From: JAMXLO01 sp036265005
Lineage (GTDB): Bacteria; Pseudomonadota; Alphaproteobacteria; Acetobacterales; Acetobacteraceae
Direction of reading: 5' to 3'
NCBI GenBank assembly: GCA_036265005.1
Contig: DATAPW010000042.1
Location: forward strand, 1 to 60,992
Length of the DNA stretch: 60,992 nt
The notes under the pieces are model-generated. The model saw only the letters and a list, made by a program, of their open reading frames with translations. It ran no database searches and was not told the origin of the DNA. The first letter of the stretch is position 1, and every line of letters starts with the position of its first letter. A program made the position numbers and the translations under genes. Below, one piece after another: positions 8,102 to 16,768 of the stretch.

Positions 8102-9061
8102 ATGGCGGTCTATACCGAGGTCACCGACGAGGCGCTGGCAGCCTTCCTGGCCGACTACGACATCGGTCGCATGGTGGCGTTCCGCGGCATCGCCGAGGGG
8201 GTGGAGAACAGCAACTACTCGCTGCGCACGACGGCCGGCGATTTCATCCTGACGCTGTACGAGAAGCGGGTGGATCCGGCGGAACTGCCGTGGTTTCTCG
8301 GCCTGATGGAGCACTTGGCGCGTCACGGCATTGCCTGTCCGCTGCCGGTGCACGGGCACGACGGGGTTGCGCTGCGCCGGCTGTGCGGCCGGCACGCCGC
8401 GATCACCACGTTCCTGCCCGGCGTCTGGCCGCGCCGCGTGCGGCCGGAGCATTGCGCGCCGGTGGGCGCCGCGCTGGCCGCATTGCACGTGGCCGGGCAG
8501 GAATACGCGCCGAGGCGGCGGAATGCCCTCGGCCCAGCCGGCTGGCCGCCGCTGCTGGAGCGCGCCCGCGCACGCGCCGACGAGGTGCAGCCGGAACTGG
8601 CGAACGAACTCGATCGGGCGCTGGCGGGCATTCTCGAGCGCTGGCCGCACGACCTGCCGGTCGGCCACATCCACGCCGACCTGTTTCCCGACAATGTGTT
8701 CTTCCTGGACGGCCGACTGTCCGGCCTGATCGACTTCTATTTCGCCGCCACCGACACCCTGGCGTACGACGTCGCGGTGTGCCTGAACGCCTGGTGCTTC
8801 GAGCCGGACTTTTCGTTCAACGTGACCAAGGCGCGCTCGCTGCTGTCCGCCTATGCTGCGACGCGGGCGCTGTCCACCGCAGAGCGCGCGTCGTTGCCCG
8901 TGCTGTGCCAGGGCGCCGCGATGCGTTTCCTGCTGACGCGGCTGTACGACTGGCTGAACACGCCGCCCGGCGCGATGGTGACGCGCAAGGATCCGGTCGA
9001 GTATCTGCGCCGCCTGCGCTTCCATCTCTCGGCGCGCAGCGAGGCCGCCTATGGCATCTGA
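8102..9061 (+). CDS. thrB: Homoserine kinase (APH-fold, ThrB type II)
   Basis: 319 residues. MAVYTEVTDEALAAFLADYD is the standard beginning of the aminoglycoside-phosphotransferase-fold homoserine kinases of alphaproteobacteria. GIAEGVENSNYSL and DFILTLYEKRVD fit the nucleotide-binding lobe, HADLFPDNVFF is the Brenner-type catalytic motif, and GLIDFYFA supplies the metal-binding Asp. It phosphorylates L-homoserine in the threonine pathway. The 3' end overlaps rnhA by 11 bases, an arrangement often seen in this group, so the two are probably co-transcribed. Confidence 0.93.
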   Translation: MAVYTEVTDEALAAFLADYDIGRMVAFRGIAEGVENSNYSLRTTAGDFILTLYEKRVDPAELPWFLGLMEHLARHGIACPLPVHGHDGVALRRLCGRHAAITTFLPGVWPRRVRPEHCAPVGAALAALHVAGQEYAPRRRNALGPAGWPPLLERARARADEVQPELANELDRALAGILERWPHDLPVGHIHADLFPDNVFFLDGRLSGLIDFYFAATDTLAYDVAVCLNAWCFEPDFSFNVTKARSLLSAYAATRALSTAERASLPVLCQGAAMRFLLTRLYDWLNTPPGAMVTRKDPVEYLRRLRFHLSARSEAAYGI

Positions 9062-9533
9062 AGACGTCACCGTCACACCCGGCCCGGCAGCGGCCGAGGT
9101 GGTGGAGATCTGGACCGATGGCGGCTGCAAGCCGAACCCGGGGCCAGGCGGCTGGGCAGCGATCCTGCGTTTCCGCGGCGTCGAGCGCGAGTTGTCGGGT
9201 GCCGAACCGGCGACGACCAACAACCGCATGGAACTCACCGCGGCGACCAAGGCGCTGGCCACACTGAAGCGACCGTGCCGTGTGGTGCTGCACACCGACA
9301 GCGAGTACGTCCGCAACGGCATCACGCGCTGGCACACCGGGTGGGTACGCCGCAACTGGCGCAACGCCGCCGGTGATCCGGTGAAGAACATGGATCTGTG
9401 GCGCCTGCTGCTGGACGCCGCCGCCGCGCACCAGATCGAATGGCGCTGGGTGCGCGGCCATTCCGGCGACCCGATGAACGAACGCGCCGATGTCCTGGCG
9501 ACGGCGGCGCGCGAGGCCATGAGCCGCGGCTGA
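9051..9533 (+). CDS. rnhA: Ribonuclease HI
   Basis: 160 residues. All catalytic residues are visible: Asp23 in WTDGGCKPNPGPGGW, Glu61 in NNRMELTAA, Asp83 in HTDSEYV, His137 in RGHSG and Asp147 in NERAD. It also has the basic W-rich protrusion (TRWHTGWVRRNWR) of the bacterial type. It cuts RNA in RNA-DNA hybrids. The start lies inside thrB, so translation is probably coupled. Confidence 0.96.
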   Translation: MASEDVTVTPGPAAAEVVEIWTDGGCKPNPGPGGWAAILRFRGVERELSGAEPATTNNRMELTAATKALATLKRPCRVVLHTDSEYVRNGITRWHTGWVRRNWRNAAGDPVKNMDLWRLLLDAAAAHQIEWRWVRGHSGDPMNERADVLATAAREAMSRG

Positions 9534-9542
9534 CCGGATCGG

Positions 9543-9590
9543 CGGTCAACCCGATGGGCGGTTAACCCGATGGACGGTTAACCGGGCGGA
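9543..9590 (+). repeat. Three tandem 16-bp repeats downstream of rnhA
   Basis: Units CGGTCAACCCGATGGG, CGGTTAACCCGATGGA and CGGTTAACCGGGCGGA lie head to tail between the rnhA stop and the diguanylate cyclase gene. Each contains GGTTAACC or a near match, itself a palindrome. This could be an operator array for the downstream gene or simple slippage. Confidence 0.75.
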
Positions 9591-9655
9591 AAGATCGCTT
9601 CGGCAATAGGGACGCGAGGTCACCCGGCTGATCAACGGTGACCGAGGCAGGCCCG

Positions 9656-10960
9656 ATGCAATCGCGAGACATCGCCGTGACGCGCCCAGCCAGCCTGCGT
9701 GGCCTCGCCGGCCCGCTGGTCGAAAGCGACCTGATCGCCTTGGCGGTCGCTCGCAACACCAACCTGCTGTTCGCCAACCGCGCGTTCTGCACCTTGTTCG
9801 GCCGCGAAGACGGACTGCTCGGCCTGCCGGTGATCGAGCTGGTAATTGCCGCGCATCGCGAGCGGCTGGCGCAGGCGCTGGGACTGGCCGGCGGCGCAGG
9901 CACCGATTGCATCGCCAGCGTCGTGCGGGCCGATGGCAGCGTGATCGATGCCGAATTGCGGCTTGGCGAGATCGTCCACGACAATCAGACGCTGATCGCG
10001 ATCTCCGCCCGCGATGTGACGGAACGGCGCCGGACCGAGGCACAGCTCGGGCTGCTCGCCTACACCGATCCGCTGACCGGCCTGGCGAACCGCGCGATGT
10101 TCGCCGACCAGCTTCGCCAGGTCGCGCTGCGGGCGCGCCGAGCCGGGCAGATCTTTGCCCTGCTGATGCTCGACCTCGACGGGTTCAAGGCGGTGAACGA
10201 CCGCCATGGCCATGAGGCGGGCGATCACCTGTTGCGGCAGATCGCGCACAGCTTCGCGGCATGCCTGCGCGAAACGGACAGCGTGGCGCGGCTGGGCGGC
10301 GATGAGTTCGTCGTGCTGCTGTCGCGGCTCAACCTGCGGGCCGATGCCGTTGCGGTCGCCAACCGGTTGATCCGGGCCGCGGCGCAACCCGTCAGCCTGG
10401 GCATGCATGAGGTGCAAATGGGAACCAGCGTCGGCATCGCCCTGTTCCCCGAACACGCCGGCACGGTCGATCTGCTGCTCGCGGCCGCCGACACCGCGTT
10501 GTACTCTGCGAAACGCGAAGGACGCGGCCGCTATGCCTGGGCATCCGCGGCGACCGCCGCCGGGTCCGGGCCGCCGGCGTTGCTGTGGAACGCCACGCAC
10601 GAGGTCGGCATCCATGAGATCGACGAACAGCACGCCCGGCTTGCCGGATTGCTGAACGACCTGGTCGGCGCGCTGCGGAACGGTGAAGACCACACCACGA
10701 TCTTTCGCGAGATCATCCGCTACACGGAATTCCATTTCGCCAGCGAAGAGCGGCTGATGGCACAATACAATTATGCCGACTCGGAGGCGCATCGCGACCT
10801 GCATCGGCGCCTGCTCGACGACATCCGCAATCTCGGGCTGGAACACGAGGGATTCAGCGTCAGCCTGATCCTGCGCTATTTGCAGGAATGGCTGCTGCGG
10901 CATGTCGATGGCGCCGACCGGGAGCTTGCCCGGGCGCTGGTCGCGCGCGGGGTCGGCTGA
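9656..10960 (+). CDS. PAS-GGDEF diguanylate cyclase with C-terminal hemerythrin domain
   Basis: 434 residues from the ATG at 9656, preceded by GAGG at good spacing; a GTG at 9638 has no ribosome site. Order: PAS-like sensor (about 20-125), GGDEF domain (about 130-295) with an intact GGDEF at 214-218 and an RETD inhibitory site at 205-208, then a bacteriohemerythrin domain (about 312-430). The last has the di-iron signature: H of VGIHEID, DEQH, HFASEE, HRDLH and HVDGAD. It should make cyclic di-GMP and sense oxygen or iron-redox state through the di-iron centre. No membrane segment, so cytoplasmic. Confidence 0.92.
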   Translation: MQSRDIAVTRPASLRGLAGPLVESDLIALAVARNTNLLFANRAFCTLFGREDGLLGLPVIELVIAAHRERLAQALGLAGGAGTDCIASVVRADGSVIDAELRLGEIVHDNQTLIAISARDVTERRRTEAQLGLLAYTDPLTGLANRAMFADQLRQVALRARRAGQIFALLMLDLDGFKAVNDRHGHEAGDHLLRQIAHSFAACLRETDSVARLGGDEFVVLLSRLNLRADAVAVANRLIRAAAQPVSLGMHEVQMGTSVGIALFPEHAGTVDLLLAAADTALYSAKREGRGRYAWASAATAAGSGPPALLWNATHEVGIHEIDEQHARLAGLLNDLVGALRNGEDHTTIFREIIRYTEFHFASEERLMAQYNYADSEAHRDLHRRLLDDIRNLGLEHEGFSVSLILRYLQEWLLRHVDGADRELARALVARGVG

Positions 10961-10992
10961 ATACGATCGAAGCGGGCAGTCAAACAAGGTTC

Positions 10993-11034
10993 CACACAGA
11001 GAACGCCGAGGTGGTCCTCGGTGTGCTCTGTGTG
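10993..11034. terminator. Strong hairpin after the diguanylate cyclase gene
   Basis: Arms CACACAGAGAACGCCGAGG and CCTCGGTGTGCTCTGTGTG pair around a four-base TGGT loop. It lacks a long T-run but lies 32 bases after the stop codon, where a terminator is expected. The CACAGAG arm is also typical of a dispersed repeat family. Confidence 0.6.
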
Positions 11035-11141
11035 TGCCCTTCCTCGCCTGCCCCCGCTATGGTGAAGGGGAATCGCTTTTCGCCCGGCGGGTTCTCTTGT
11101 AACGTCGCGTTACGAGCAACCCCCTTGCGGGAGCGCCAATC

Positions 11142-12917
11142 GTGGTTGCAACGAAACCATCGGGCCGTCGTTTTCAACTCGTTCTAATCAAGCCGTCGCA
11201 TTATGACGACGATGGCTATGTCGTGCAGTGGCTGCGTTCGTCGATCCCGTCCAACTCGTTGGCGGTGATGTACACCCTGGCCGCCGATGCCGCATCGCGC
11301 CAGCCGCTCGGGCCGGACGTCGCGATCGACATCACCGCGTTCGACGAGACCAACACGCGGGTCAACGTCAAAAAGCTGATCGCCCAACTGCGGCGTTACG
11401 ATGATTTTGGCATGATCGGCCTGGTCGGCGTGCAGTCGAACCAGTTTCCGCGCGCACTGGAGATCGCGCGGCCATTCCGCGCGGCGGGAATTCCGGTGGT
11501 GATGGGCGGCTTTCATGTCTCCGGCTGCCTGGCGATGCTGCCGGAGATGCAGCCCGACCTGCAGGCGGCGCTCGACCTCGGCGTGACCCTGTTCGCCGGC
11601 GAGGCCGAGGGCAGGCTCGAGACGCTGCTGCGCGACGTCGCCGCGGGGGCGCTGGCGCCGATCTACAATTACCTCGACGATCTGCCGGCGCTGGAGGACG
11701 CGCCGACGCCGTTCCTGCCGCGCGCGGTGATCGGCCGCACCATCAAGCATCATGCCAGCTTCGACGCCGGCCGCGGCTGTCCGTTCCAGTGTTCGTTCTG
11801 CACCATCATCAACGTGCAGGGCCGCAAGTCGCGGCGGCGTTCGCCGGACGATGTGGAGCGGCTGATCAAGCAGCATTGGGCCGAAGGGGTGCGGCGGTTC
11901 TTCATCACCGACGATAATTTCGCACGCAACAAGGACTGGGAGGCGATCTTCGATCGCATCATCCAGATCCGCGAACGCGACAAGATCAAGGTACGGCTGA
12001 TCATCCAGGTGGATACGCTGTGCCACAAGCTGCCGAATTTCGTGGCGAAGGCGGCGCGCGCCGGCGTGACGCGGGTGTTCATCGGGCTGGAGAACATCAA
12101 TCCGACCAACCTGCTGCAGGCGAAGAAGCGGCAGAATCGCATCACCGAATATCGCACCATGCTGCTGGACTGGAAGCGCGCCGGCGTCATCACCTATGCC
12201 GGTTACATCCTGGGCTTTCCGGCGGATACGCCGGAATCGATCCGCCGCGACATCGAGATCATCAAGAAGGAACTGCCGCTCGACATATTGGAGTTCTTTT
12301 GCCTGACGCCGCTGCCCGGCTCCGAGGACCACAAGGTGCTGTGGCAGAAAGGGGCGTGGATGGACCCCGACATGAACAAGTACGACCTCGAGCATGTGGT
12401 GGCCGACCATCCTTTGATGAGCCACGCGGCATGGCACGAGGTGTATCGCAGCGCGTGGCAGGCGTACTACACGCCCGAGCACATGACGACGATATTGCGC
12501 CGCGCGGCGGCGTCCGGCATGGGGATGCACCGGCTGGCGGCGGTGCTGTTCTTTTTCTCCAGCTATCCCGCGGTGGAGAAGCTGCATCCGCTGCAAGGCG
12601 GCATCTTCCGGTTGAAGTACCGCCGCGACCGGCGTCCGACATTTCCGATGGAACCGGTCTGGGCGTTCTATCCGAAATACTGGTGGGAAACCGCGAGCAA
12701 GCATGTACGCATGGCGCAGCGCTGGTTCGCCATCGACTTCATGCGCCGCCGCATCCTGCGCGATCCGCAGCACCGCGCTTACATGGACCAGGCGCTGACC
12801 GCGGTGGCCGACGATGATGCGGAGACGCTGGACCTGCTGACGCAGAACGACGCGGCGCGGCGCGAGGTGGATCGAGCGAAGCGCATCGGCCGGCCGAAGG
12901 TCGCGGTGGGGGTCTAG
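11142..12917 (+). CDS. B12-binding-domain radical SAM protein
   Basis: 591 residues from a GTG with GGGAG upstream. The N-terminal part (about 10-165) is a cobalamin-binding-like Rossmann domain, with VVMGGFHVSG around 120-128. The radical SAM core follows, with the [4Fe-4S] ligands Cys213, Cys217 and Cys220 in CPFQCSFC. Later ITDDNFARNKDWE and GLENINPTNLLQAKKRQNR fit the SAM-binding barrel. The last 150 residues are basic and aromatic (FYPKYWWETASKHVRMAQRWF) and may touch membrane or substrate. Such enzymes catalyse radical methylations or rearrangements; substrate not predictable. It stands alone between two palindromes. Confidence 0.88.
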   Translation: MVATKPSGRRFQLVLIKPSHYDDDGYVVQWLRSSIPSNSLAVMYTLAADAASRQPLGPDVAIDITAFDETNTRVNVKKLIAQLRRYDDFGMIGLVGVQSNQFPRALEIARPFRAAGIPVVMGGFHVSGCLAMLPEMQPDLQAALDLGVTLFAGEAEGRLETLLRDVAAGALAPIYNYLDDLPALEDAPTPFLPRAVIGRTIKHHASFDAGRGCPFQCSFCTIINVQGRKSRRRSPDDVERLIKQHWAEGVRRFFITDDNFARNKDWEAIFDRIIQIRERDKIKVRLIIQVDTLCHKLPNFVAKAARAGVTRVFIGLENINPTNLLQAKKRQNRITEYRTMLLDWKRAGVITYAGYILGFPADTPESIRRDIEIIKKELPLDILEFFCLTPLPGSEDHKVLWQKGAWMDPDMNKYDLEHVVADHPLMSHAAWHEVYRSAWQAYYTPEHMTTILRRAAASGMGMHRLAAVLFFFSSYPAVEKLHPLQGGIFRLKYRRDRRPTFPMEPVWAFYPKYWWETASKHVRMAQRWFAIDFMRRRILRDPQHRAYMDQALTAVADDDAETLDLLTQNDAARREVDRAKRIGRPKVAVGV

Positions 12918-12954
12918 GTCCCATCGCGTTGACCAACCCATCCGCCAGTTGCCC

Positions 12955-13035
12955 CCGTCACCCTCGCGAAGGTGAGGGGCCAGGCACGCAGCATGGGTGG
13001 CACACGCCTGGCCCTAGCCTTCGCCAGGGTGACGG
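12955..13035. repeat. Long palindrome of the GTCACCCTCGCGAAGG family between convergent genes
   Basis: The left arm CCGTCACCCTCGCGAAGG pairs with CCTTCGCCAGGGTGACGG on the right. The inner parts GGGGCCAGGC and GCCTGGCCC also pair. A related element is at 32817-32895. It lies between the radical SAM gene and the convergent Nudix gene, so it may act as a two-way terminator. Confidence 0.7.
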
Positions 13036-13102
13036 AGGGAGCCAAGAACGACCGTGGGCGGCGATGCGCAGCGATGCGCATGACCCCAGGTTGCCGGCGC
13101 GA

Positions 13103-13522
13103 TCACCCCCGACCAGATAGCTCCGCCAGCAGCCGCGCGAGGTTCTTGCCGACCTTGCCCAATGCCTCATCCCAGGTGAACAGGCCGAACCGATCCAACT
13201 CGGGCACCAGCGCACCACCCGGCAATGCGAACATGGAACTGCAGCTGAGCTGATCGGGCGCCGGCATCGTCGCAGGCATCCAGCGGAACAACGCAAGGTC
13301 CTTGTCGCGGAGGTAGGGATGCACGCCGAGGTCCTGCAGGTCGGCTGCCGCGACGCGAAGGCCGGTCTCCTCGAACAGCTCGCGCACGGCAGCCGCCACC
13401 AGGGATTCGCCCGGCTCGGCCATGCCCTTCGGAATGTCCCAGCGCGGCGAACGCGTCGCATGACCGAGCAGGATGCGATCACCGTCGGTGACGATCACAC
13501 CGCATGAAACATGCTTCGCCAT
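13103..13522 (-). CDS. Nudix hydrolase
   Basis: 139 residues. The Nudix box fits GX5EX7REUXEEXGU exactly: Gly33, Glu39, Arg47-Glu48, Glu51-Glu52 and Gly54. The N-terminus (MAKHVSCGVIVTDGDRILLG) and the WDIPKGMAEPGES approach are typical. It hydrolyses a nucleoside diphosphate linked to another moiety; no substrate-specific motif is recognisable. The ATG follows immediately after the pdxY stop codon with no gap, so the two are one operon, and a cofactor or nucleotide clean-up role is reasonable. Confidence 0.92.
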   Translation of the reverse strand: MAKHVSCGVIVTDGDRILLGHATRSPRWDIPKGMAEPGESLVAAAVRELFEETGLRVAAADLQDLGVHPYLRDKDLALFRWMPATMPAPDQLSCSSMFALPGGALVPELDRFGLFTWDEALGKVGKNLARLLAELSGRG

Positions 13523-14383
13523 TCAGCAGGGATGCGCGACAAAGCGCGTCGTCGGTTCGACGAACTCCTGTTGCGCCGCCACTGTGAGGATTTCGCGCGA
13601 TCCGGCTTCCGCGGTACGCCGCAGCAGCCCGTGCACCGCCGATCCAGCCTCCTCCATCGCCTGCACGGCACTGCCGGTCCTGATGCGGTGGAACAGGAAC
13701 AGCGCGGCGATCGCATCGCCGGCGCCATTCACCGTGACCGGCAGCCGCGGCGTGCGCAGCAGGTGGAATTGACCGCCCTCGCCCACCAGCAGATCCAGGT
13801 GATCACCCGGCGTATGCTCGGTCTCCAGGCTGGTCAGCAGCACGCAGCGCAATCCATCCGGCCGCATCGTGGCGCCAAGCCGCTCGACGGCTTCCTTCGC
13901 ACCGCTCAGCGCGCGGCAGTCTATGCCGGTCAGCCGCTCCAGCTCGAAGCGATTGGGCGTTGCGATGTCGGCCTGCGGCAGCGCGTGGTCGCGCAGGAAC
14001 TCCTCGATGCCCTCGCGCACGTAGACGCCCTCCTCGACATCGCCGATCACCGGGTCGCAGCAATAGATCGCCTGGGGGTTCTCCTGCCGCGCGCGCGTCA
14101 CCGCATGCAGGATCGCATCGCCAATGCCGGCATCGCCCATGTAGCCGGACAGCACCGCGTCGCAATGCCGCAGCACGTCGCGCGCGGCGATGCCATCGAC
14201 CAGTTCGCGCACCGCCTCGCCGGTGTAGACCTGACCGGTCCAATGCCCGTAACCGGTGTGGTTGGAGAACTGCACCGTATTGATCGACCAGACCTCGGCG
14301 CCCAGCCGTTGCAGCGGGAACACCGCGCTGGCGTTGCCGACATGGCCGTAGGAGACCCAGGACTGGATCGACAGGATGTTCAT
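13523..14383 (-). CDS. pdxY: Pyridoxal kinase PdxY
   Basis: 286 residues from the ATG at 14383, giving MNILSIQSWVSYGHVGNASAVFPLQ, the classic PdxY/PdxK beginning. SNHTGYGHWTG, GYMGDAG and YCCDPVIGD (substrate and Mg-ATP site) follow. The ribokinase-fold catalytic motif is NGAGDAIAALFLFH, with the Asp as general base. It phosphorylates pyridoxal in the PLP salvage route. It is followed without a gap by the Nudix gene. The ribosome site is weak; longer starts upstream lack pyridoxal-kinase sequence. Confidence 0.94.
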   Translation of the reverse strand: MNILSIQSWVSYGHVGNASAVFPLQRLGAEVWSINTVQFSNHTGYGHWTGQVYTGEAVRELVDGIAARDVLRHCDAVLSGYMGDAGIGDAILHAVTRARQENPQAIYCCDPVIGDVEEGVYVREGIEEFLRDHALPQADIATPNRFELERLTGIDCRALSGAKEAVERLGATMRPDGLRCVLLTSLETEHTPGDHLDLLVGEGGQFHLLRTPRLPVTVNGAGDAIAALFLFHRIRTGSAVQAMEEAGSAVHGLLRRTAEAGSREILTVAAQQEFVEPTTRFVAHPC

Positions 14384-14523
14384 GACAGCAAGATGTAGCG
14401 CGCCGGCGGCGCGCGGGCGAGACAGCCCGCTACAATGGCTGGCGATGGGTGCCCGGCCCGGGCATAAGTTTGCCCGCATCCGGCAGCCCGGTATAACTCC
14501 GCCGACGGTTGACGGAGGCTGAC

Positions 14524-16092
14524 ATGAGGCTCGGGGCTCGGATCACGCTATGCGCGGCGTTGACGGTGTGCGCCTTGCCGGCGTTCGGCCAGACCCTGAA
14601 GGTCGCGGTCAGCTCGCCGGTGACCAGCATCGACCCGCACTACCACAACCTCGCCCCCAACATCTCGCTGTCCACCCAGATCTTCAATCGCCTGATCGAG
14701 ATGGATGAGCACGCCCATCTGGTGCCGGGTCTCGCCACGTCGTGGAAGCTGGTGGCGCCGGACACCTGGGAACTGAAACTGCGCGATGCCAAGTTCCAGA
14801 ACGGCAACGCGTTCACCGCCGACGATGTGGTCTTCACCATGGAGCGCATCCCGAAGGTGCCGAACAGCCCGAGCAATTTCGCGGCCTACACCAAGCCGGT
14901 GGCCAGCACCGAGGTGGTGGACGAGCATACCATCCGGCTGCTCACCAACGGCGTGTTCCCTCTGCTGCCGACGTATCTCGCGCAGTTCTTCATCATCAAT
15001 CGCAAGTCCGACGAGGGCCTCGGCACCGAGGACTTCAACAGCGGCAAGGCGGCAATCGGCACCGGGCCGTTCCGCTTCGTCTCCTACAAGCCAGGCGACC
15101 GCATCGAGTTGGAGCGCAACGACACCTACTGGGGGCCGAAGCCGCCGTGGCAGCATGTCGAGTACCGCTTCATCTCCAATGACGCATCGCGCACCGCGGC
15201 GCTGCTCGCCGGCGACGTGGACTTCATCGACTTCGTTCCCACCGAGGACCTGGAGAAGCTGCGCAAGGATCCCAAGGTGAAGCTGTGGGAGACGGTGGGG
15301 ACGCGGCTGATCTTCCTTGGCCTCGACCAGTCGCGCGACGGCCCGAGCCCCTTCGTATTCGGCCCCAATGGCGAGAAGCTGGACAAGAACCCGCTGAAGG
15401 ATCCGCGCGTGCGCAAGGCGCTGTCGCTGGCGATCAACCGCAAGGCGATTGTCGATCGGGTGATGGAAGACGCGGCAGTGCCGTCCGGCCAGTACCTGCC
15501 CCCGGGCGTCTACAGCTATGCGCCGGACATCAAGCCGCCGCCGTATGAACCGGAGGAGGCGAAGAAGCTGTTGGCCGAGGCCGGCTATCCCAAAGGATTG
15601 CACATCGCGCTGCACGGCCCGAACGACCGTTACGTGAACGATGCCAAGATCATCCAGGCGGTCGGCCAGATGTGGACGCGCATCGGCGTGCAGACCGAGG
15701 TGGATCCGCTCCCATGGACCAGCTTTGTCGGCCAGGCCAACAAGCAGGCCTTCTCGGCGTTCCTGTTCGGCTGGGGCACCGGCACGGCAGAGGCGTCCGA
15801 TCCGCTGATCGCACAGAACGCCACGTTCAATCCGACCAAGGGCTGGGGCGCGGCGAACCGCGGACGCTACTCCAATCCCGATGTGGACAAGCTGATCGAG
15901 CAGGCATTGGGCACCGCGGACGATGCAGCGCGCGAGAAAGTGCTGCAGCAGGCGCAGAAGGTGGTGTTCGACGACACGGCACTGATCCCGCTGCATATCC
16001 AGAAGAACATCTGGGCGACGCGCACGGGGCTCACCTATGTGCCGACGGTCGGCGAAGATCTGCACCTGGTTGACGTGCGTCCGGCGAAGTGA
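14524..16092 (+). CDS. ABC transporter peptide/oligosaccharide substrate-binding protein (family 5)
   Basis: 522 residues from an ATG with GGAGG five bases upstream. A Sec signal peptide (1-22, cut near AFG-Q) precedes an SBP_bac_5 fold: DPHYHNLAPNISLSTQIFNRL, LVPGLATSWKLVAPDTWEL, FTADDVVFTMERI, IGTGPFRFVSYKPGDRIELERNDTYWG, and ALSLAINRKAIVDRVM. These are DppA/OppA-type landmarks. It should bind peptides or small oligomers in the periplasm. No permease or ATPase gene lies next to it in this window, so it is an orphan binding protein. Confidence 0.92.
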   Translation: MRLGARITLCAALTVCALPAFGQTLKVAVSSPVTSIDPHYHNLAPNISLSTQIFNRLIEMDEHAHLVPGLATSWKLVAPDTWELKLRDAKFQNGNAFTADDVVFTMERIPKVPNSPSNFAAYTKPVASTEVVDEHTIRLLTNGVFPLLPTYLAQFFIINRKSDEGLGTEDFNSGKAAIGTGPFRFVSYKPGDRIELERNDTYWGPKPPWQHVEYRFISNDASRTAALLAGDVDFIDFVPTEDLEKLRKDPKVKLWETVGTRLIFLGLDQSRDGPSPFVFGPNGEKLDKNPLKDPRVRKALSLAINRKAIVDRVMEDAAVPSGQYLPPGVYSYAPDIKPPPYEPEEAKKLLAEAGYPKGLHIALHGPNDRYVNDAKIIQAVGQMWTRIGVQTEVDPLPWTSFVGQANKQAFSAFLFGWGTGTAEASDPLIAQNATFNPTKGWGAANRGRYSNPDVDKLIEQALGTADDAAREKVLQQAQKVVFDDTALIPLHIQKNIWATRTGLTYVPTVGEDLHLVDVRPAK

Positions 16093-16103
16093 CGTCCCTG
16101 GAC

Positions 16104-16186
16104 GTCACGGTCGGCGAAGGCCGGCCATCCACGTCTTTGCGGTGCCATCCAAGCCGTGGATGGCCAGGACAGGCCCGGCCATGACG
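16104..16186. repeat. Long palindrome of the ATGGCCGGGC family
   Basis: The left half GTCACGGTCGGCGAAGGCCG pairs with the right half running to GGCCCGGCCATGAC, and the inner CCATCCACG pairs with CGTGGATGG. It lies between the binding-protein stop and tag. Its right end contains the first ATG proposed for tag, which weakens that start. Confidence 0.65.
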
Positions 16187-16768
16187 TCCGAATTGATGCG
16201 TTGCAGCTGGGCGGAAGGCAGCGATGCGGCGATGCTCACCTATCACGATAGCGAATGGGGCGTGCCGCATCACGATGACCGCGCGCTGTTCGAGCTGCTG
16301 ACCCTGGAGGGCGCACAAGCCGGGCTGTCCTGGCGCACCATTTTGGCCCGGCGAGACGACTACCGCCACGCGTACCATGGCTTCGACATCGCCCGGATCG
16401 CCAAGATGCGCGATGCCGAACTGGAAAAGCTGCTGGTGTCGTCCGGCATCATCCGCAACCGACTGAAAATTTACTCGGTGCGGGAGAATGCGCGGGTGGC
16501 GCTCGAGGTCGGCAAGGAGTACGGCAGCCTGGATGCCTATCTGTGGGCGTGCGTCGGCGGCAAGCCGATCGTCAACCGCTGGAAGGACTCCAAGGACGTG
16601 CCGGCGACGACGGAGATCTCCGACCAGATGAGCAAGACGCTGAGGAAGCGTGGCTTCCGGTTCGTCGGATCGACCATATGCTATGCCTTCATGCAGGCGA
16701 CCGGGATGGTGAACGACCACCTGGTGAGTTGCTTCAGACACAAGGAATCCGGACATGCAGAACACTGA
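16181..16768 (+). CDS. tag: DNA-3-methyladenine glycosylase I
   Basis: 195 residues from 16181; an in-frame ATG at 16196 gives MRCSW, closer to the E. coli start, and avoids the palindrome, so it may be the true one. The zinc ligands of Tag are present: Cys8 in RCSW, His22 in TYHDSEWG, and the C-terminal His and Cys in MVNDHLVSCFRH. The substrate-pocket region LEGAQAGLSWRTILARRDDYRHAYHGFD is conserved. It removes 3-methyladenine from alkylated DNA. It overlaps the following amidohydrolase gene by 14 bases, so both are probably in one transcript. Confidence 0.93.
   Translation: MTSELMRCSWAEGSDAAMLTYHDSEWGVPHHDDRALFELLTLEGAQAGLSWRTILARRDDYRHAYHGFDIARIAKMRDAELEKLLVSSGIIRNRLKIYSVRENARVALEVGKEYGSLDAYLWACVGGKPIVNRWKDSKDVPATTEISDQMSKTLRKRGFRFVGSTICYAFMQATGMVNDHLVSCFRHKESGHAEH

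Noticed and set aside
9543..9590. 16-bp repeats as a CRISPR array
   Set aside because: The units are directly adjacent with no spacers.
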